64,000 nucleotides of DNA from an uncultured Prevotellaceae bacterium. Lineage in GTDB: Bacteria; Bacteroidota; Bacteroidia; Bacteroidales; Bacteroidaceae. The stretch covers positions 1 to 64,000 of the forward strand of contig CACWNV010000005.1 of assembly GCA_902762325.1 (NCBI GenBank), in the 5' to 3' direction. The translations under genes and the position numbers were made by a program. Every line of letters begins with the position of its first letter. Within the stretch, counting starts at the first letter, position 1. Shown in pieces: positions 27,237 through 36,774 of the stretch. The notes beneath the pieces were generated by a model that ran no database searches, had not been told where the DNA came from, and saw only the letters and a program-made list of their open reading frames with translations.

Positions 27237-27593
27237 TTATTCAACTTTTGATAGTTCACATATTGCAACAGGTGGTTGTATGGTAAATAATCACCTTATA
27301 TCTATTGTTTGTTAATCCAATTACTTCAATTATTGTCGGAACTCTTGTTCACCATTATCTGAGAATATTCATGAAATGTTATATTGTTTGGATATTGATA
27401 TAACCATTGAATATTGATACGAAATTACTATCTCCCTAAAAAACCTCTAATTTATTGGTAGTGATTGTATCAATAACCTTTGGTGAATAAATTAAATATT
27501 TATAAACTCAATATACTTTTGTTTTGCTCCGTATGACTATAAAGTCAAATGTCCTGATTCCAAATACAGAAATCTTTTTCGATTTTCTTTTTT
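27237..27593. other. AT-rich intergenic gap with no recognisable gene
   Basis: Between the alcohol dehydrogenase stop and the pseB promoter there is no ORF above about 35 codons. One minus-strand stretch near 27340-27425 reads protein-like (a segment around QWLYQYPNNITFHEYSQIM) and ends at a stop. It might be debris of a lost gene, but I cannot identify it. Confidence 0.5.
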
Positions 27594-28688
27594 CTATGAT
27601 TTAATAATAACAAAATATAGATTTCTTATACTACTCTCATCTAATCTCACAGGATTATTCTTTAATCGTACAGGATTCACAGAAAGTGAAAGAATATCCA
27701 CTTCTTGTTCTTTGTTGGTGGAAACTGGGTTCGCTAAACTCATTTCTTTCATCATCTTCCTGAAGCATAATATTGCATCTTGAGGAGTAGTGACATCCAT
27801 ACTTTGAGCTATCTGGTGAAAAACACCAATCAGATAATCCTTTCCTCTCTTGTCAATACAAAGGTCAGGATTTTGGAGCATGAAGGTCCAGATCTCAGGA
27901 AGACAAACAGCTACAGCGTGACCATGGGGTAGGCCATATAGTGATGTTATCTTATAACTAAAAGCATGAGGAGCCGTTGTCTGTGTGATACAGATGGCAC
28001 GACCGGCATAGTTGGCCGCATTCATGATGTGCTGAGCTGACTCGTCAGTATTTTCAAAGATGTATTCCTTCCACCATTTCATGATAGACTCTACTGCAAT
28101 CTTGGAGTATTCTTTACTCTCATCCGTAGAGTTTACCGACCACCAAGACTCAATACCCTGGCACAGGGCATCCATCATGGTACATTTCTTCTGATAAAGG
28201 GGAAGTGTCTTTAAGACCTTAGGTTCTAAGATCGCAACATCTGGAATGATGCTCTCATGAGTGACACTTTGTTTTTTGCCATCGTAATAAATGACAGCAT
28301 AGCGAGTGGATTCTGAGCCAGTACCGGCAGTGGTCGGTATTGCAATGAGTTTGACTCCCGTATCTTTGTATTCCTGCTCTAAATAAAGTCTGTCATCAGA
28401 CATTTTACAATAGAGCTTTATGCATTTGGCAACGTCTATAGAACTACCGCCTCCCACTGCAATGATGGTGTCACATTCCTTGGCATTAAACTGTTTAATG
28501 CCCTTGCAGACATCCTCATAAAGAGGGTTCGGAGTGAAATCATTAAAGATAGTGTAGGGGAGCGCTATTCCTTCAATGTCTTCCTTGATGTTCAAAAAAG
28601 GAAAGCTGCTGTCGCATACCAAAAACACCTTTTTTGAATCTTTTAAGGCTTCAGATAAATGTTTTATACCACTATATATTATCTGCAT
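27594..28688 (-). CDS. Fe-dependent alcohol dehydrogenase, probable phosphonoacetaldehyde reductase
   Basis: A 364-residue group III (iron-type) alcohol dehydrogenase. NAD binding is at IIAVGGGSSIDVAK, AIPTTAGTGSESTRYAV is family-typical, and metal ligands fall in MMDALCQGIESWW and the GLPHGHAVAV motif. It lies 3 bp downstream of phosphonopyruvate decarboxylase, so it should reduce phosphonoacetaldehyde to 2-hydroxyethylphosphonate (PhpC-like). An aminotransferase would be expected here if 2-aminoethylphosphonate were the product. The C-terminus has a small internal duplication (NPVRL twice). A decayed paralogue lies at 7354-7651. Confidence 0.88.
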   Translation of the reverse strand: MQIIYSGIKHLSEALKDSKKVFLVCDSSFPFLNIKEDIEGIALPYTIFNDFTPNPLYEDVCKGIKQFNAKECDTIIAVGGGSSIDVAKCIKLYCKMSDDRLYLEQEYKDTGVKLIAIPTTAGTGSESTRYAVIYYDGKKQSVTHESIIPDVAILEPKVLKTLPLYQKKCTMMDALCQGIESWWSVNSTDESKEYSKIAVESIMKWWKEYIFENTDESAQHIMNAANYAGRAICITQTTAPHAFSYKITSLYGLPHGHAVAVCLPEIWTFMLQNPDLCIDKRGKDYLIGVFHQIAQSMDVTTPQDAILCFRKMMKEMSLANPVSTNKEQEVDILSLSVNPVRLKNNPVRLDESSIRNLYFVIIKS

Positions 28689-28691
28689 TGC

Positions 28692-29822
28692 TTATTTCCC
28701 CAAGAACTCCATTAATGCTTTTTTGTTCTCCACAGGTGTCGTGGTCGGTCTCCCCAAGTCCTTCCTGTTTCCTTTCTTTACGCAAATCTGGAGGAAAAGC
28801 GGTCCTTCTTCGTCCTGTATCTGTTGCAGTATCTCCTGTAGGCTTTCCATCGATGAAACGCTGTATGCTTTCTTGTAACCTACAGCCCGTGCCACATCGG
28901 GAAGGCTGATGCTCAGTCCGACGGTCGGCTGACCTCCTACGGAGTCATGGGCACCGTTGTTAAATACGACATGAATATAGTTTTTGGGGGCCTTGCTTGC
29001 TACAATGGCCATTCCTCCCATGTGCATGATGCAGGCACCGTCCCCGTCGAAACACCAGACCCTTCGGTCTGTCTTCTCAAGGGCTATTCCCAAAGCTATC
29101 TGGCTTGCATGTCCCATGGAACCTACGGTCAGGAAGTCGCGTTCATGTCCCTGACTCATCTGGGTACGGTATTCGAACAGTTCGCGGCTGATCATTCCCG
29201 TGGTAGAAACGATTATGTCCTTTTCGCCAATCGCCGCGGCAACGGTCTGAATGGCTTCCTCTCTTGAGAGGGTGAGTTCCGTATGGGCGTCATTATTAGC
29301 CAGCTGATACTTCTCAAAGGTGTCCTTTTCAATGACCAGGGCATAGATTTCGTTCGTTTCCCTTATGTAATCGACAGCACACCTGACCTGTCCGGCAGCA
29401 ACGTCTTCTTCCTTTGAAAGGACCTCGTACTTGATTCCCATGGTGTCCAGCAACGAGAGTGTGACCTTTCCCTGCTTGACATGCTGAGGCTCGTCGTGTA
29501 CTCCAGGCATTCCCCGCCATCCTATGATCAGCAGGACAGGAATGTTGTACACCTCCTTGTCGGTCAGTGATGCCAGCGGATTGATGGTGTTTCCCTCTCC
29601 GGAATTCTGCATGTACACAACAGGGATCCTGCCTGTAGCCAGATGATACCCTGCGGCAATGCCCATCGCTCCTCCCTCATTGGCAGCAATGATGTTATTC
29701 TTTTCTTCGGCATGGTCCGTGATGTAGGCACATAGGTTCTTTAGAAGAGAATCCGGCACACCAGCATAGAAGTCTATGTCATTTTGCTTTAGGATGTCGT
29801 AAAAGAAGGCTGGACGAACCAT
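28692..29822 (-). CDS. ppd: Phosphonopyruvate decarboxylase
   Basis: A 376-residue thiamine-diphosphate enzyme, the single-chain Ppd length. The N-terminal pyrimidine-binding part has AANEGGAMGIAAGYHLAT and VVYMQNSGEGNTINPL. The cofactor motif GDGACIMHMG with a NN about 25 residues later (VVFNNGAHDSVGGQP) is typical of Ppd and sulfopyruvate decarboxylase. It converts phosphonopyruvate to phosphonoacetaldehyde and pulls the unfavourable PEP mutase reaction forward. The gene is visibly more GC-rich than the pse genes downstream, suggesting separate acquisition. It lies 28 bp from the PEP mutase fusion gene. Confidence 0.93.
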   Translation of the reverse strand: MVRPAFFYDILKQNDIDFYAGVPDSLLKNLCAYITDHAEEKNNIIAANEGGAMGIAAGYHLATGRIPVVYMQNSGEGNTINPLASLTDKEVYNIPVLLIIGWRGMPGVHDEPQHVKQGKVTLSLLDTMGIKYEVLSKEEDVAAGQVRCAVDYIRETNEIYALVIEKDTFEKYQLANNDAHTELTLSREEAIQTVAAAIGEKDIIVSTTGMISRELFEYRTQMSQGHERDFLTVGSMGHASQIALGIALEKTDRRVWCFDGDGACIMHMGGMAIVASKAPKNYIHVVFNNGAHDSVGGQPTVGLSISLPDVARAVGYKKAYSVSSMESLQEILQQIQDEEGPLFLQICVKKGNRKDLGRPTTTPVENKKALMEFLGK

Positions 29823-29850
29823 GAAATCTATTAAAATAATTAGTCAGAAC

Positions 29851-31161
29851 TTATTTAGTTCCTGGAATCAGTTCCAAAATATCTTTTATCGGCATACAGA
29901 TGTCGTTGGCCTCTAATGACCTGCCGTGAGTGAGTATGCTTTCTGCGCATTTTACCATTGCTGGATAGGCTGCCCTAAGCAAGTGGTTCGCGTAGATGAC
30001 CACGTTTACCCCCCATGATGCCAGTTCATCCTCTGTGACATGGTTGTAGGTGGTGGGTACGACAACGATGGGAATGGACGGTTCCTGTTTCCTGAAACGC
30101 TGGCAGAACTCCTTGATGTCTTCGCCCGTCTTCTTTTTGCTGTGAATCATAATCCCGTCAGCTCCAGCCTTCACATACGCCAGACAGCGTTCGATGGCAT
30201 CGTCAACGGACTTTCCTGCAATCAGGCTCTCACAACGGGCAATAATCATGAAGTCAGGTGTTATCTGCGCCCTTTTTCCTTCCCCGATCTTATAGCAGAA
30301 GTTCTCGACGGAGTCCTGTATCTGTGCTGCATCGGTCCCCAACAACGAATTCTTCTTCAGTCCGGTCTTGTCCTCAATGATGATAGCGGAAATACCCAGA
30401 CGCTCTAACGTACGTACGGTAAAGACAAAATGCTCCGTCTTTCCTCCCGTGTCACCGTCAAAAATGACGGGTTTAGTCGTGACTTCCAATGCGTCATTCA
30501 AGTCGTGAAGACGAGTGGTAAGGTCAACCGCTTCAATGTCTGGTTTTCCTTTTGAAGTGGAGTCTGTCAGTGAACTTGCCCACATACCGTCAAACTCATG
30601 TTTCATGTTGTTGATGGTGACGGATGTGTTTTCAATGATCAACCCTGTCAGTCCACTATGGGATTCACAGATACGTACAATCTTTTTCGCATTGATAAGA
30701 CGGCGGAGCCTTTTCAGACGAATGTCCGGAGTGGTACCGATGTCCTTGAGCCGTTCGTTCAGCATCGTGGAGGAGATACCCTTTGTATAGGGAACATCGA
30801 TGACCTGTCCACCCCATTCAGCCAACTTGTCGATAATCTGCTGGCGAGTTTTTGACTGGACACCCTGTTTCCAGTCATCTCCATGCACAACAAAATCAGG
30901 CCTAATCTTTTCTAGATTAGGTCTGTAGTCCAATGTGGTCTGTGGTATTACTTCCGAAACGCCTTTCAGGTCGCTGACGATGAGCGACCGCTGTTCGAAA
31001 GTAAGATAGGGTAATCGTTTATAACTGGCAATAGCTTCATCCGTCAACACTCCTACGATTACCCGTCCGTATTTCTGGGCAACATGAAGGATGTTTAAGT
31101 GACCTGGATGAATGATGTCGGCACTCATTCCGACATACACTGTCTTTTGGGGATGATTCAT
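29851..31161 (-). CDS. pepM: Fusion: cytidylyltransferase + phosphoenolpyruvate mutase
   Basis: A 436-residue bifunctional protein. Residues 1-140 are a nucleotidyltransferase with HPGH at 18-21 and ISSTM at 129-133, as in glycerol-3-phosphate and choline-phosphate cytidylyltransferases. Residues about 160-430 are PEP mutase, with DGDTGG at 235-240 and the diagnostic EDKxxxxxNS motif at 263-272. The mutase makes phosphonopyruvate, and the N-terminal domain would activate the final phosphonate with CTP for transfer to a glycan. With Ppd and the alcohol dehydrogenase downstream, the predicted product is CMP-2-hydroxyethylphosphonate. It heads a transcription unit behind the promoter at 31322-31329. 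Confidence 0.93.
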   Translation of the reverse strand: MNHPQKTVYVGMSADIIHPGHLNILHVAQKYGRVIVGVLTDEAIASYKRLPYLTFEQRSLIVSDLKGVSEVIPQTTLDYRPNLEKIRPDFVVHGDDWKQGVQSKTRQQIIDKLAEWGGQVIDVPYTKGISSTMLNERLKDIGTTPDIRLKRLRRLINAKKIVRICESHSGLTGLIIENTSVTINNMKHEFDGMWASSLTDSTSKGKPDIEAVDLTTRLHDLNDALEVTTKPVIFDGDTGGKTEHFVFTVRTLERLGISAIIIEDKTGLKKNSLLGTDAAQIQDSVENFCYKIGEGKRAQITPDFMIIARCESLIAGKSVDDAIERCLAYVKAGADGIMIHSKKKTGEDIKEFCQRFRKQEPSIPIVVVPTTYNHVTEDELASWGVNVVIYANHLLRAAYPAMVKCAESILTHGRSLEANDICMPIKDILELIPGTK

Positions 31162-31321
31162 TTGAGGTATAGATACTATTATTCCTCCTTACGACAAAGT
31201 GTCATAAGAAGTTAGAATCAGCATCCCTTTTTGTTAGAACTCTATATCCGCATTGAGGAAAAAAGAAAATAATAAATATTTTTCTTTTCCTGCAGAATAG
31301 CAGCTCTTAGGTGATGCGGTG

Positions 31322-31329
31322 CAAAGATA
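31322..31329 (-). promoter_or_regulatory. Bacteroidota -7 box upstream of the phosphonate/capsule unit
   Basis: Minus-strand TATCTTTG followed by CACC matches the TAnnTTTG -7 box. The -33 region shows no clear TTG. It implies a leader of about 155 nt before the PEP mutase gene, containing an AT-rich inverted repeat and an AAGGAGG about 25 nt before the ATG. Confidence 0.6.
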
Positions 31330-31389
31330 TAAAAAAAAAGTGAATAGAGTGTATAAAATTGTGTTTTTTATTTATTTCTGTGTAATTAC

Positions 31390-32622
31390 TTAATCTCTTC
31401 GGAAAATATCACGGGTGTAAACCTTGTCATTTACGTCATCTAACAGAGCATCGTAGCGGTTGGCTATGATGGCATTACTCTGTTTTTTGAAGGTATCAAT
31501 GTCATTGACAATACGACTTCCAAAGAAGGTACTACCGTCTTTCAAGGTCGGCTCGTAGATAATTACCTCAGCTCCTTTGGCTTTGATGCGTTTCATGATG
31601 CCCTGGATACTCGACTGGCGGAAATTGTCACTGTTGGACTTCATGGTAAGACGGAACACGCCGATGATGACATTCTTTTCCCTTGAGGCTTCCCATGTGC
31701 TGTTGGCATCATAGTATCCTGCCATGCTTAACACCCTGTCGGCTATGAAATCCTTGCGTGTACGGTTGCTTTCAACGATGGCTTCGATAAGATTCTCGGG
31801 TACGTCGGCATAGTTGGCGAGTAGCTGTTTGGTGTCTTTAGGGAGGCAATACCCACCATATCCGAAAGACGGATTGTTGTAATGGTTCCCGATACGAGGA
31901 TCCAGACAGACGCCATTGATGATGGATTGCGTGTCAAGCCCTTTCATTTCGGCGTATGTATCCAGCTCGTTGAAGTAGCTTACGCGAAGAGCCAGATAAG
32001 TGTTGGCAAAGAGTTTGACAGCCTCTGCTTCTGTAAATCCCATGATAAGGGTGTCAATGTCTTTCTTAATGGCACCTTCCTGGAGTAGAGTGGCAAATGT
32101 ATTTGCTGCCTTCACCAGTTGTTCGTCGTTTATGTCCGTTCCTACGATGATGCGACTTGGGTAGAGATTGTCGTAGAGAGCTCGACTCTCACGCAAAAAT
32201 TCCGGTGAGAAAAGGATGTTTTTGCTCCCTGTCTTTTTGCGGATATTCTCGGTGAAACCGACCGGAATTGTCGATTTGATGACCATAATTGCATTCGGAT
32301 TGTATTGCATGACCAACCGAATGACTGCCTCTACGGCAGATGTGTCAAAGAAGTTCTTCTTACTGTCGTAGTTGGTCGGTGTCGCAATCACAACAAAGTC
32401 TGCGTCACGGTAGGCTTCTTCTGCATTCAGTGTGGCATGAAGATTCAGCTCCTTTGTTGCAAGATACTCTTCTATCTCCTTGTCGATGATAGGGGATTTG
32501 CGCTGGTTGATCAGTTCAACCTTTTCAGGAATGATGTCAACGGCTGTCACCTGATGGTGCTGACTAAGTAGAGTCGCAATACTAAGACCTACATATCCTG
32601 TTCCTGCTACTGCTATTTTCAT
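31390..32622 (-). CDS. ugd: UDP-glucose 6-dehydrogenase
   Basis: A 410-residue nucleotide-sugar dehydrogenase. It has an N-terminal NAD loop [44 protein letters not shown], and the catalytic cysteine in [17 protein letters not shown]. Its length fits the short E. coli-like class. It oxidises UDP-glucose to UDP-glucuronate, the substrate of the 4-epimerase encoded 2 bp upstream. It ends the uronate operon: the next gene downstream (pepM) has its own promoter. The uronic acid would add negative charge to the capsule. Confidence 0.95.
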   Translation of the reverse strand: MKIAVAGTGYVGLSIATLLSQHHQVTAVDIIPEKVELINQRKSPIIDKEIEEYLATKELNLHATLNAEEAYRDADFVVIATPTNYDSKKNFFDTSAVEAVIRLVMQYNPNAIMVIKSTIPVGFTENIRKKTGSKNILFSPEFLRESRALYDNLYPSRIIVGTDINDEQLVKAANTFATLLQEGAIKKDIDTLIMGFTEAEAVKLFANTYLALRVSYFNELDTYAEMKGLDTQSIINGVCLDPRIGNHYNNPSFGYGGYCLPKDTKQLLANYADVPENLIEAIVESNRTRKDFIADRVLSMAGYYDANSTWEASREKNVIIGVFRLTMKSNSDNFRQSSIQGIMKRIKAKGAEVIIYEPTLKDGSTFFGSRIVNDIDTFKKQSNAIIANRYDALLDDVNDKVYTRDIFRRD

Positions 32623-32624
32623 TG

Positions 32625-33659
32625 TTATAGAGGATTTTTGTCACTTTTATACCATTTCATGAACTCTTGGATTCCTTCGTGGAGTGTCCAATGAGGTTTG
32701 TAGTCACACTCTGTTTCCAGCTTTGTCGTGTCAGCGTTCGTCTGATAGACGTCACCGGGTTGCATGGGCATAAAGATCTTTTCTGCCTTTTTCCCGTATG
32801 CTTCTTCTATTTCAGAGATAAAGTCCATGAGTTTCACCGGATTGCTGCAGCCGATGTTATAGACCTTATAGGGCACACCATTGGGGCACTCTTCTGCGCA
32901 AGGCATATTGTCAATGACATGAATTGTACCTTCCACGATATCATCGATATAGGTGAAATCGCGGATCATGTCTCCATTGTTGAACACCTTGATGGGCTTA
33001 CCTTCTCTGATGGCTCCTGCAAAAAGCATTGGCGACATGTCTGGTCGTCCCCACGGCCCGTAGACGGTGAAGAATCGAAGACCTGTCGTCGCAAACCCAT
33101 AAAGCTTGCTATAGGCATGTGCCATCAGCTCATTCGACTTCTTGCTGGCTGCATAAAGGCTGACAGGACTGTCCACTTTGTCCTCTTCATTATATGGAAC
33201 CTTTGTGTTCAATCCATAAACCGAGCTTGAAGAGGCATAGATAAGATGTTTAACTCCATTGTTCCGGCAGGCTTCTAAGATATTGAGAAAACCGACGATG
33301 TTGCTCTGGAGATACGAATAAGGATTGGTTATCGAATAACGCACTCCAGCCTGAGCCGCCAGATTCATCACTTTATCGAACTTTTCCTGTTCAAATAATG
33401 CGTCAATATCCTTTTTGTCTTCCAGATTTAAGCGGATAAACCGGCAATTCGGAAGAATCGTACTGGTTACTGATGTTCCGAAGACGAAATAATCATCAGG
33501 CTGACTTATCCCACATTCCTGAAGCCTTCCGTACTTCAATTTTGGGTTATAATAATCGTTGATGTTGTCGATTCCAACCACGGTGTCACCGCGTTTCGCA
33601 AGCGTGTACATCAGTTTTGAACCGATGAAACCGGCCGCTCCTGTCACTAAGATTTTCAT
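32625..33659 (-). CDS. UDP-glucuronate 4-epimerase
   Basis: A 344-residue SDR with the [13 protein letters not shown] loop. [16 protein letters not shown] is typical of UDP-GlcA epimerases, GVRYSI appears in the substrate pocket, and the catalytic Ser and YxxxK lie in ASSSSVYG and [10 protein letters not shown]. It interconverts UDP-glucuronate and UDP-galacturonate. It lies between the dehydrogenase and a nucleotidyltransferase/kinase pair, which together give two possible supplies of UDP-galacturonate. No membrane segment is seen, unlike the plant enzymes. Confidence 0.94.
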   Translation of the reverse strand: MKILVTGAAGFIGSKLMYTLAKRGDTVVGIDNINDYYNPKLKYGRLQECGISQPDDYFVFGTSVTSTILPNCRFIRLNLEDKKDIDALFEQEKFDKVMNLAAQAGVRYSITNPYSYLQSNIVGFLNILEACRNNGVKHLIYASSSSVYGLNTKVPYNEEDKVDSPVSLYAASKKSNELMAHAYSKLYGFATTGLRFFTVYGPWGRPDMSPMLFAGAIREGKPIKVFNNGDMIRDFTYIDDIVEGTIHVIDNMPCAEECPNGVPYKVYNIGCSNPVKLMDFISEIEEAYGKKAEKIFMPMQPGDVYQTNADTTKLETECDYKPHWTLHEGIQEFMKWYKSDKNPL

Positions 33660-33669
33660 TTTGATCGTA

Positions 33670-34410
33670 TTATTGAAATAATATCTGTGCTTCTTTATAA
33701 CTGTCTAACGACCCGATGTCGTATCTTGAACCTGGCATAATCCATGCATGAATAGTCGTGGCATTGACAAGATAATGGGCGAGATTGCCGGGAGCATCGA
33801 ATCCGCATCCATGATTCAGGCAATCACGGATAAGCGGAAGGTCATTCTTTTTATAGATATAGAATGGCGGGACTGCCCAGTTTGACACCGGATGCTCCGG
33901 CTTTTCCTGCATCTCAAGTACCTTCATATCGTCATCAACCGCAATAACACCTGTTCGCTGGAGCTTATAGAGTTCCGGCTCATGGTGGCACATGATGACA
34001 GACGTGTTCTTTTGCTTAAAGAAATCGACAAATCCCTGGAATGAAAAGTCCAGTACATTATCGGCAGCCAAGACCATAATGTCATCATTTATGTCGAATT
34101 CATCGATAGCGAGCAGCAGGTCTTTCACCGCTCCCAACCTGTTTTCATTGTCAGTAGTCCCGTCATCGATAATTCTTATAGGCTTGGTTCCGGGTTTCTG
34201 TTTCCTTTCCGAGACCCAGTTGTTGAATATCTCTGCAAACTTATGATTGGTAACAATGATGTGCTCGTCAATATCTTCTATTCCGTCAACATCGTCTAAG
34301 ATACGGTCGAGGATGGAACGCTCACCAATTTTCAGCAATGGCTTGGGGAAGTTCTCCGTTAATGGATATAGACGGGTTGCATAACCGGCAGCAATGACAA
34401 TATTCTTCAT
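33670..34410 (-). CDS. Sugar-1-phosphate nucleotidyltransferase
   Basis: A 246-residue RmlA/GalU-type NTP transferase with AAGYATRLYPLTENFPKPLLKI (loop with Ala-Gly-Tyr in place of the usual GGxGTR), VLAADNVLDF as the metal site, and PPFYIYKK near the sugar pocket. It ends 10 bp before the epimerase and starts 12 bp after the sugar-acid kinase, so it probably activates the kinase product to an NDP-sugar. I infer galacturonate-1-phosphate as substrate from the neighbours. Nucleotide specificity cannot be read here. Confidence 0.83.
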   Translation of the reverse strand: MKNIVIAAGYATRLYPLTENFPKPLLKIGERSILDRILDDVDGIEDIDEHIIVTNHKFAEIFNNWVSERKQKPGTKPIRIIDDGTTDNENRLGAVKDLLLAIDEFDINDDIMVLAADNVLDFSFQGFVDFFKQKNTSVIMCHHEPELYKLQRTGVIAVDDDMKVLEMQEKPEHPVSNWAVPPFYIYKKNDLPLIRDCLNHGCGFDAPGNLAHYLVNATTIHAWIMPGSRYDIGSLDSYKEAQILFQ

Positions 34411-34422
34411 TTCATCGAGGAT

Positions 34423-35631
34423 TTACATAAAGTCAACACCATCTGCAGGGTTGCAGAAAAACAGCTCAAAGCTTTCTTTATATTGTGGGAACTCTTTCAA
34501 ATATTCGGTGGTGACATATTCACGGATGCTTTCTTCCTTTGACGGGTCGACAAGGGCGATGCAGGCACCTTTGAATCCGGCTCCACTGAAACGTCCACCA
34601 TAGATGCCTTCGGTACGACGGAGGATCTTGTAGAGCGCAATCAGCTCGGGAGAACCGCATTCGTAGTTATTCATGGAACTTTCACAACTCTCGAAGATTA
34701 GTTTTCCGAACGTCTCAATGTCCCCAGCTTTCCAAGCCTTGACACCAGCTTCCACCCTGTCGCATTCTGTATAGAAGTGGCGGGCGCGTTTGGCAAAGCG
34801 TTCGGGCATTTTCTTTTCATATTTAATGAAGATCTCCTCGTCCACATCGCGAAGTCTTGTCTCCTGTAGTTCTTTCAGAGGAGTATTCTCGTATGCCTCC
34901 ATAATCCATGCGGCGGTCTTACATTCTGATACACGGAGATTATAGTCGGTACCTGTTAGCTTCCTCGTGACGCCACTGAAGAAGATACCGAGCTTGAATG
35001 GGAGTTTTGAGTAATTATTCTTCGGATTATCCGTACCAAACCGGAGTAGTTCATATTCTGAAGTCCGCGTGTCTAAATACAGCAGCTTGTCTGATTCGCA
35101 AAGGACGACACAAGCCTGGTCCAGAATACCATTGTTGAGTCCGACGTACTCCCGTTCTGCCTTAGAAGCATATTTGATAATCTGCATCTTGTCAAGGTAC
35201 AGATTGTTAATCTTACTGAGCGCCAGTACAAAACCGCAGAGTAGGGCGGCAGAAGAAGAAAGTCCGCCGATAGGCATGGAACCCTTCACTACTCCGCGAA
35301 GCCCTTTTCTCAACTGGAAATCTTGCTGTAATGCCCAGACAGCTCCACGGAGATAATCTCCCCAGTTGTTTTGTTTCTCATCCACAGGACGTTGCACATT
35401 GAATGTCATCAGTCCTTCAAATGAAAGGGAACACATCTCAACCTTTCCAGAAGTTGTCTCTGAAAAAAGGAAGTCGATGCCACTGTCAAAGGCAAACCCC
35501 GTAACTAATCCATGCTGATGGTCGACATGGGCACCCAACGGACAAATACGATAGGGGGAGAATAACTGGTACAAAGCATCGCCTTTGCCGAAAAATGTAC
35601 GATATGCTTGAAATAAATCGTTCGTGTTCAT
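34423..35631 (-). CDS. GHMP sugar kinase, galacturonokinase-like
   Basis: A 402-residue kinase. The N-terminal motif SPYRICPLGAHVDHQHG differs from the galactokinase signature GRxNLIGEHTDY and closely matches the form known from plant galacturonokinase. The ATP loop is GSMPIGGLSSSAAL, and the C-terminal GHMP motif is GGRFSGAGFKGACIAL. It probably phosphorylates galacturonate, or another uronic acid or galactose-like sugar, at C1 for the adjacent nucleotidyltransferase. It is the first gene of the uronate operon behind a strong promoter at 35699-35730. Substrate specificity is inferred from the signature only. Confidence 0.8.
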   Translation of the reverse strand: MNTNDLFQAYRTFFGKGDALYQLFSPYRICPLGAHVDHQHGLVTGFAFDSGIDFLFSETTSGKVEMCSLSFEGLMTFNVQRPVDEKQNNWGDYLRGAVWALQQDFQLRKGLRGVVKGSMPIGGLSSSAALLCGFVLALSKINNLYLDKMQIIKYASKAEREYVGLNNGILDQACVVLCESDKLLYLDTRTSEYELLRFGTDNPKNNYSKLPFKLGIFFSGVTRKLTGTDYNLRVSECKTAAWIMEAYENTPLKELQETRLRDVDEEIFIKYEKKMPERFAKRARHFYTECDRVEAGVKAWKAGDIETFGKLIFESCESSMNNYECGSPELIALYKILRRTEGIYGGRFSGAGFKGACIALVDPSKEESIREYVTTEYLKEFPQYKESFELFFCNPADGVDFM

Positions 35632-35698
35632 CTGTCCTAATAAATAATAGACTCTTCAAACTGCCCCTTTGCAAAGAGACACATTATTACTCAGTTGG

Positions 35699-35730
35699 CA
35701 AAGGTACAAAATATTTTTCGAGTAGACAAA
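35699..35730 (-). promoter_or_regulatory. Bacteroidota promoter for the uronate operon
   Basis: Minus strand: TTTG (35727-35730), a 20-nt spacer, then TACCTTTG (35699-35706). It lies about 67 bp upstream of the kinase ATG. The leader includes a small palindrome around CTCTTTGCAAAG. Confidence 0.8.
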
Positions 35731-35799
35731 ATGTAGAATAGGAAAATGGAAAGATACAATTTCTTTTTGTCTAATGTTGTGTAAGTAATCAAGGAACTT

Positions 35800-36172
35800 G
35801 ACAAAATCTTGTCGGGGAAAAGTGATGAAAGAGAAGTTAAAATCTGTAAAAACCGGCTTTTCACTCTTCATCCTTCATTCTTCATTTTGCGAAAAGTAAG
35901 CTTTCACAGCGCGAAAGGTAAGCTTTGACCGCGCCAAAGCTTATGTTTGGTCGCCTGAAACATAACCTTTCGCACGACGAAACACGGTCTTTCGCGCGAC
36001 GAAACCTTACCTTTTGCAAATTTGGATTTTGTAAACCGTCCGATTACAGATAAACAATCTTGTAACCATTTGTAAGACAATACTTTACGGAAAACTTCAA
36101 AAATTGACGTTTTTTCGACCGAAAATGTTTTTGTTCGCACAGATGCCCTTAATTTAAGGCCAAAATTCGAAT
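35800..36172 (+). repeat. Dispersed ~373-bp non-coding repeat, copy A
   Basis: This copy runs from GACAAAATCTTGTC to TTAAGGCCAAAATTCGAAT and aligns along its whole length with the reverse complement of 55561-55933. Shared blocks include a TTGACCGCGCCAAAG segment, a pair of inverted arms around ATGTTT and AAACATAACC, ACGAAACCTTACCTTT, TTTGTAAACCG and a TTAATTTAAGG palindrome. It has no plausible protein. It fills the space between the PPTase end and the uronate operon promoter; the remaining bases of that gap hold nothing else that I recognise. Confidence 0.85.
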
Positions 36173-36195
36173 AATTCTTGACAAACTGAAGAGAA

Positions 36196-36759
36196 TCATT
36201 CTCGTTTGTATTCGCAGACCGTACAGACGAAATGGGGGAAGATGGTGGTTTGGAAATGGTAGCCGTTGGCTTTCAGTACATCTTGCATGTTTTTGGATAG
36301 TCCTTCACCAGTAAGCTTCACCAGACTTTCCTTCATGGTCCATAGTCGGATGAAACTTAATGGCGGGTTCGATGATTGTCTGATGATGCGTTGTTCATCC
36401 GTATTCATAACGGTCTCAACCAGTTCTTCGTCGTAGCGTCCAAAGCTTTCAATGTCGATTCCCACAGGGGCATTGCTGACAACACAGGCTGCCGCTTCAT
36501 GGCAATGGCTCAGGTTGAAATAGATCTCTTGATGCCCGGCAAGTGACGGCTTACCATGTGAATCATAATCGAATAGAGGCATTTCACTGATACCATACTC
36601 AATGTTAAGTGCTTGCTGAAGCAGTTGATAGGCAGCCACGCATAGCCGTTGGTCGTGTTCATGACGATAGCGCAAGGCATACGTGCGCCTTTGTTCACTG
36701 ACGGCAGATAATGCTGCTTTCAGGTCGAGTTGTTCTATGCAGTCATTGATATAGAGCAT
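36196..36759 (-). CDS. 4'-Phosphopantetheinyl transferase (Sfp type)
   Basis: A 187-residue protein. The P3-type motifs are NLSHCHEAAACVVSNAPVGIDIES, with the Mg-binding Asp and Glu, and FIRLWTMKESLVKLTGEGL. The RYRHEHDQR region precedes them. It transfers phosphopantetheine from CoA to carrier domains. It is the last gene of the NRPS operon, 15 bp after the MATE gene, so its targets should be the two thiolation domains (Ser972 and Ser2004) of the NRPS. Its stop codon lies in a short palindrome (GAGAATGATTCTC) too small to be a convincing terminator. It is on the short side for Sfp proteins, as AcpS2-like forms often are. Confidence 0.92.
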   Translation of the reverse strand: MLYINDCIEQLDLKAALSAVSEQRRTYALRYRHEHDQRLCVAAYQLLQQALNIEYGISEMPLFDYDSHGKPSLAGHQEIYFNLSHCHEAAACVVSNAPVGIDIESFGRYDEELVETVMNTDEQRIIRQSSNPPLSFIRLWTMKESLVKLTGEGLSKNMQDVLKANGYHFQTTIFPHFVCTVCEYKRE

Positions 36760-36774
36760 ATCAAAAGGCGGGCT

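Noticed and set aside
35904..36140. 78-codon minus-strand ORF
   Set aside because: It is inside repeat copy A and is not conserved in copy B.
35800..36172. CRISPR-like array
   Set aside because: The internal repeats are short, inverted and unevenly spaced, with no regular repeat-spacer pattern and no cas genes.
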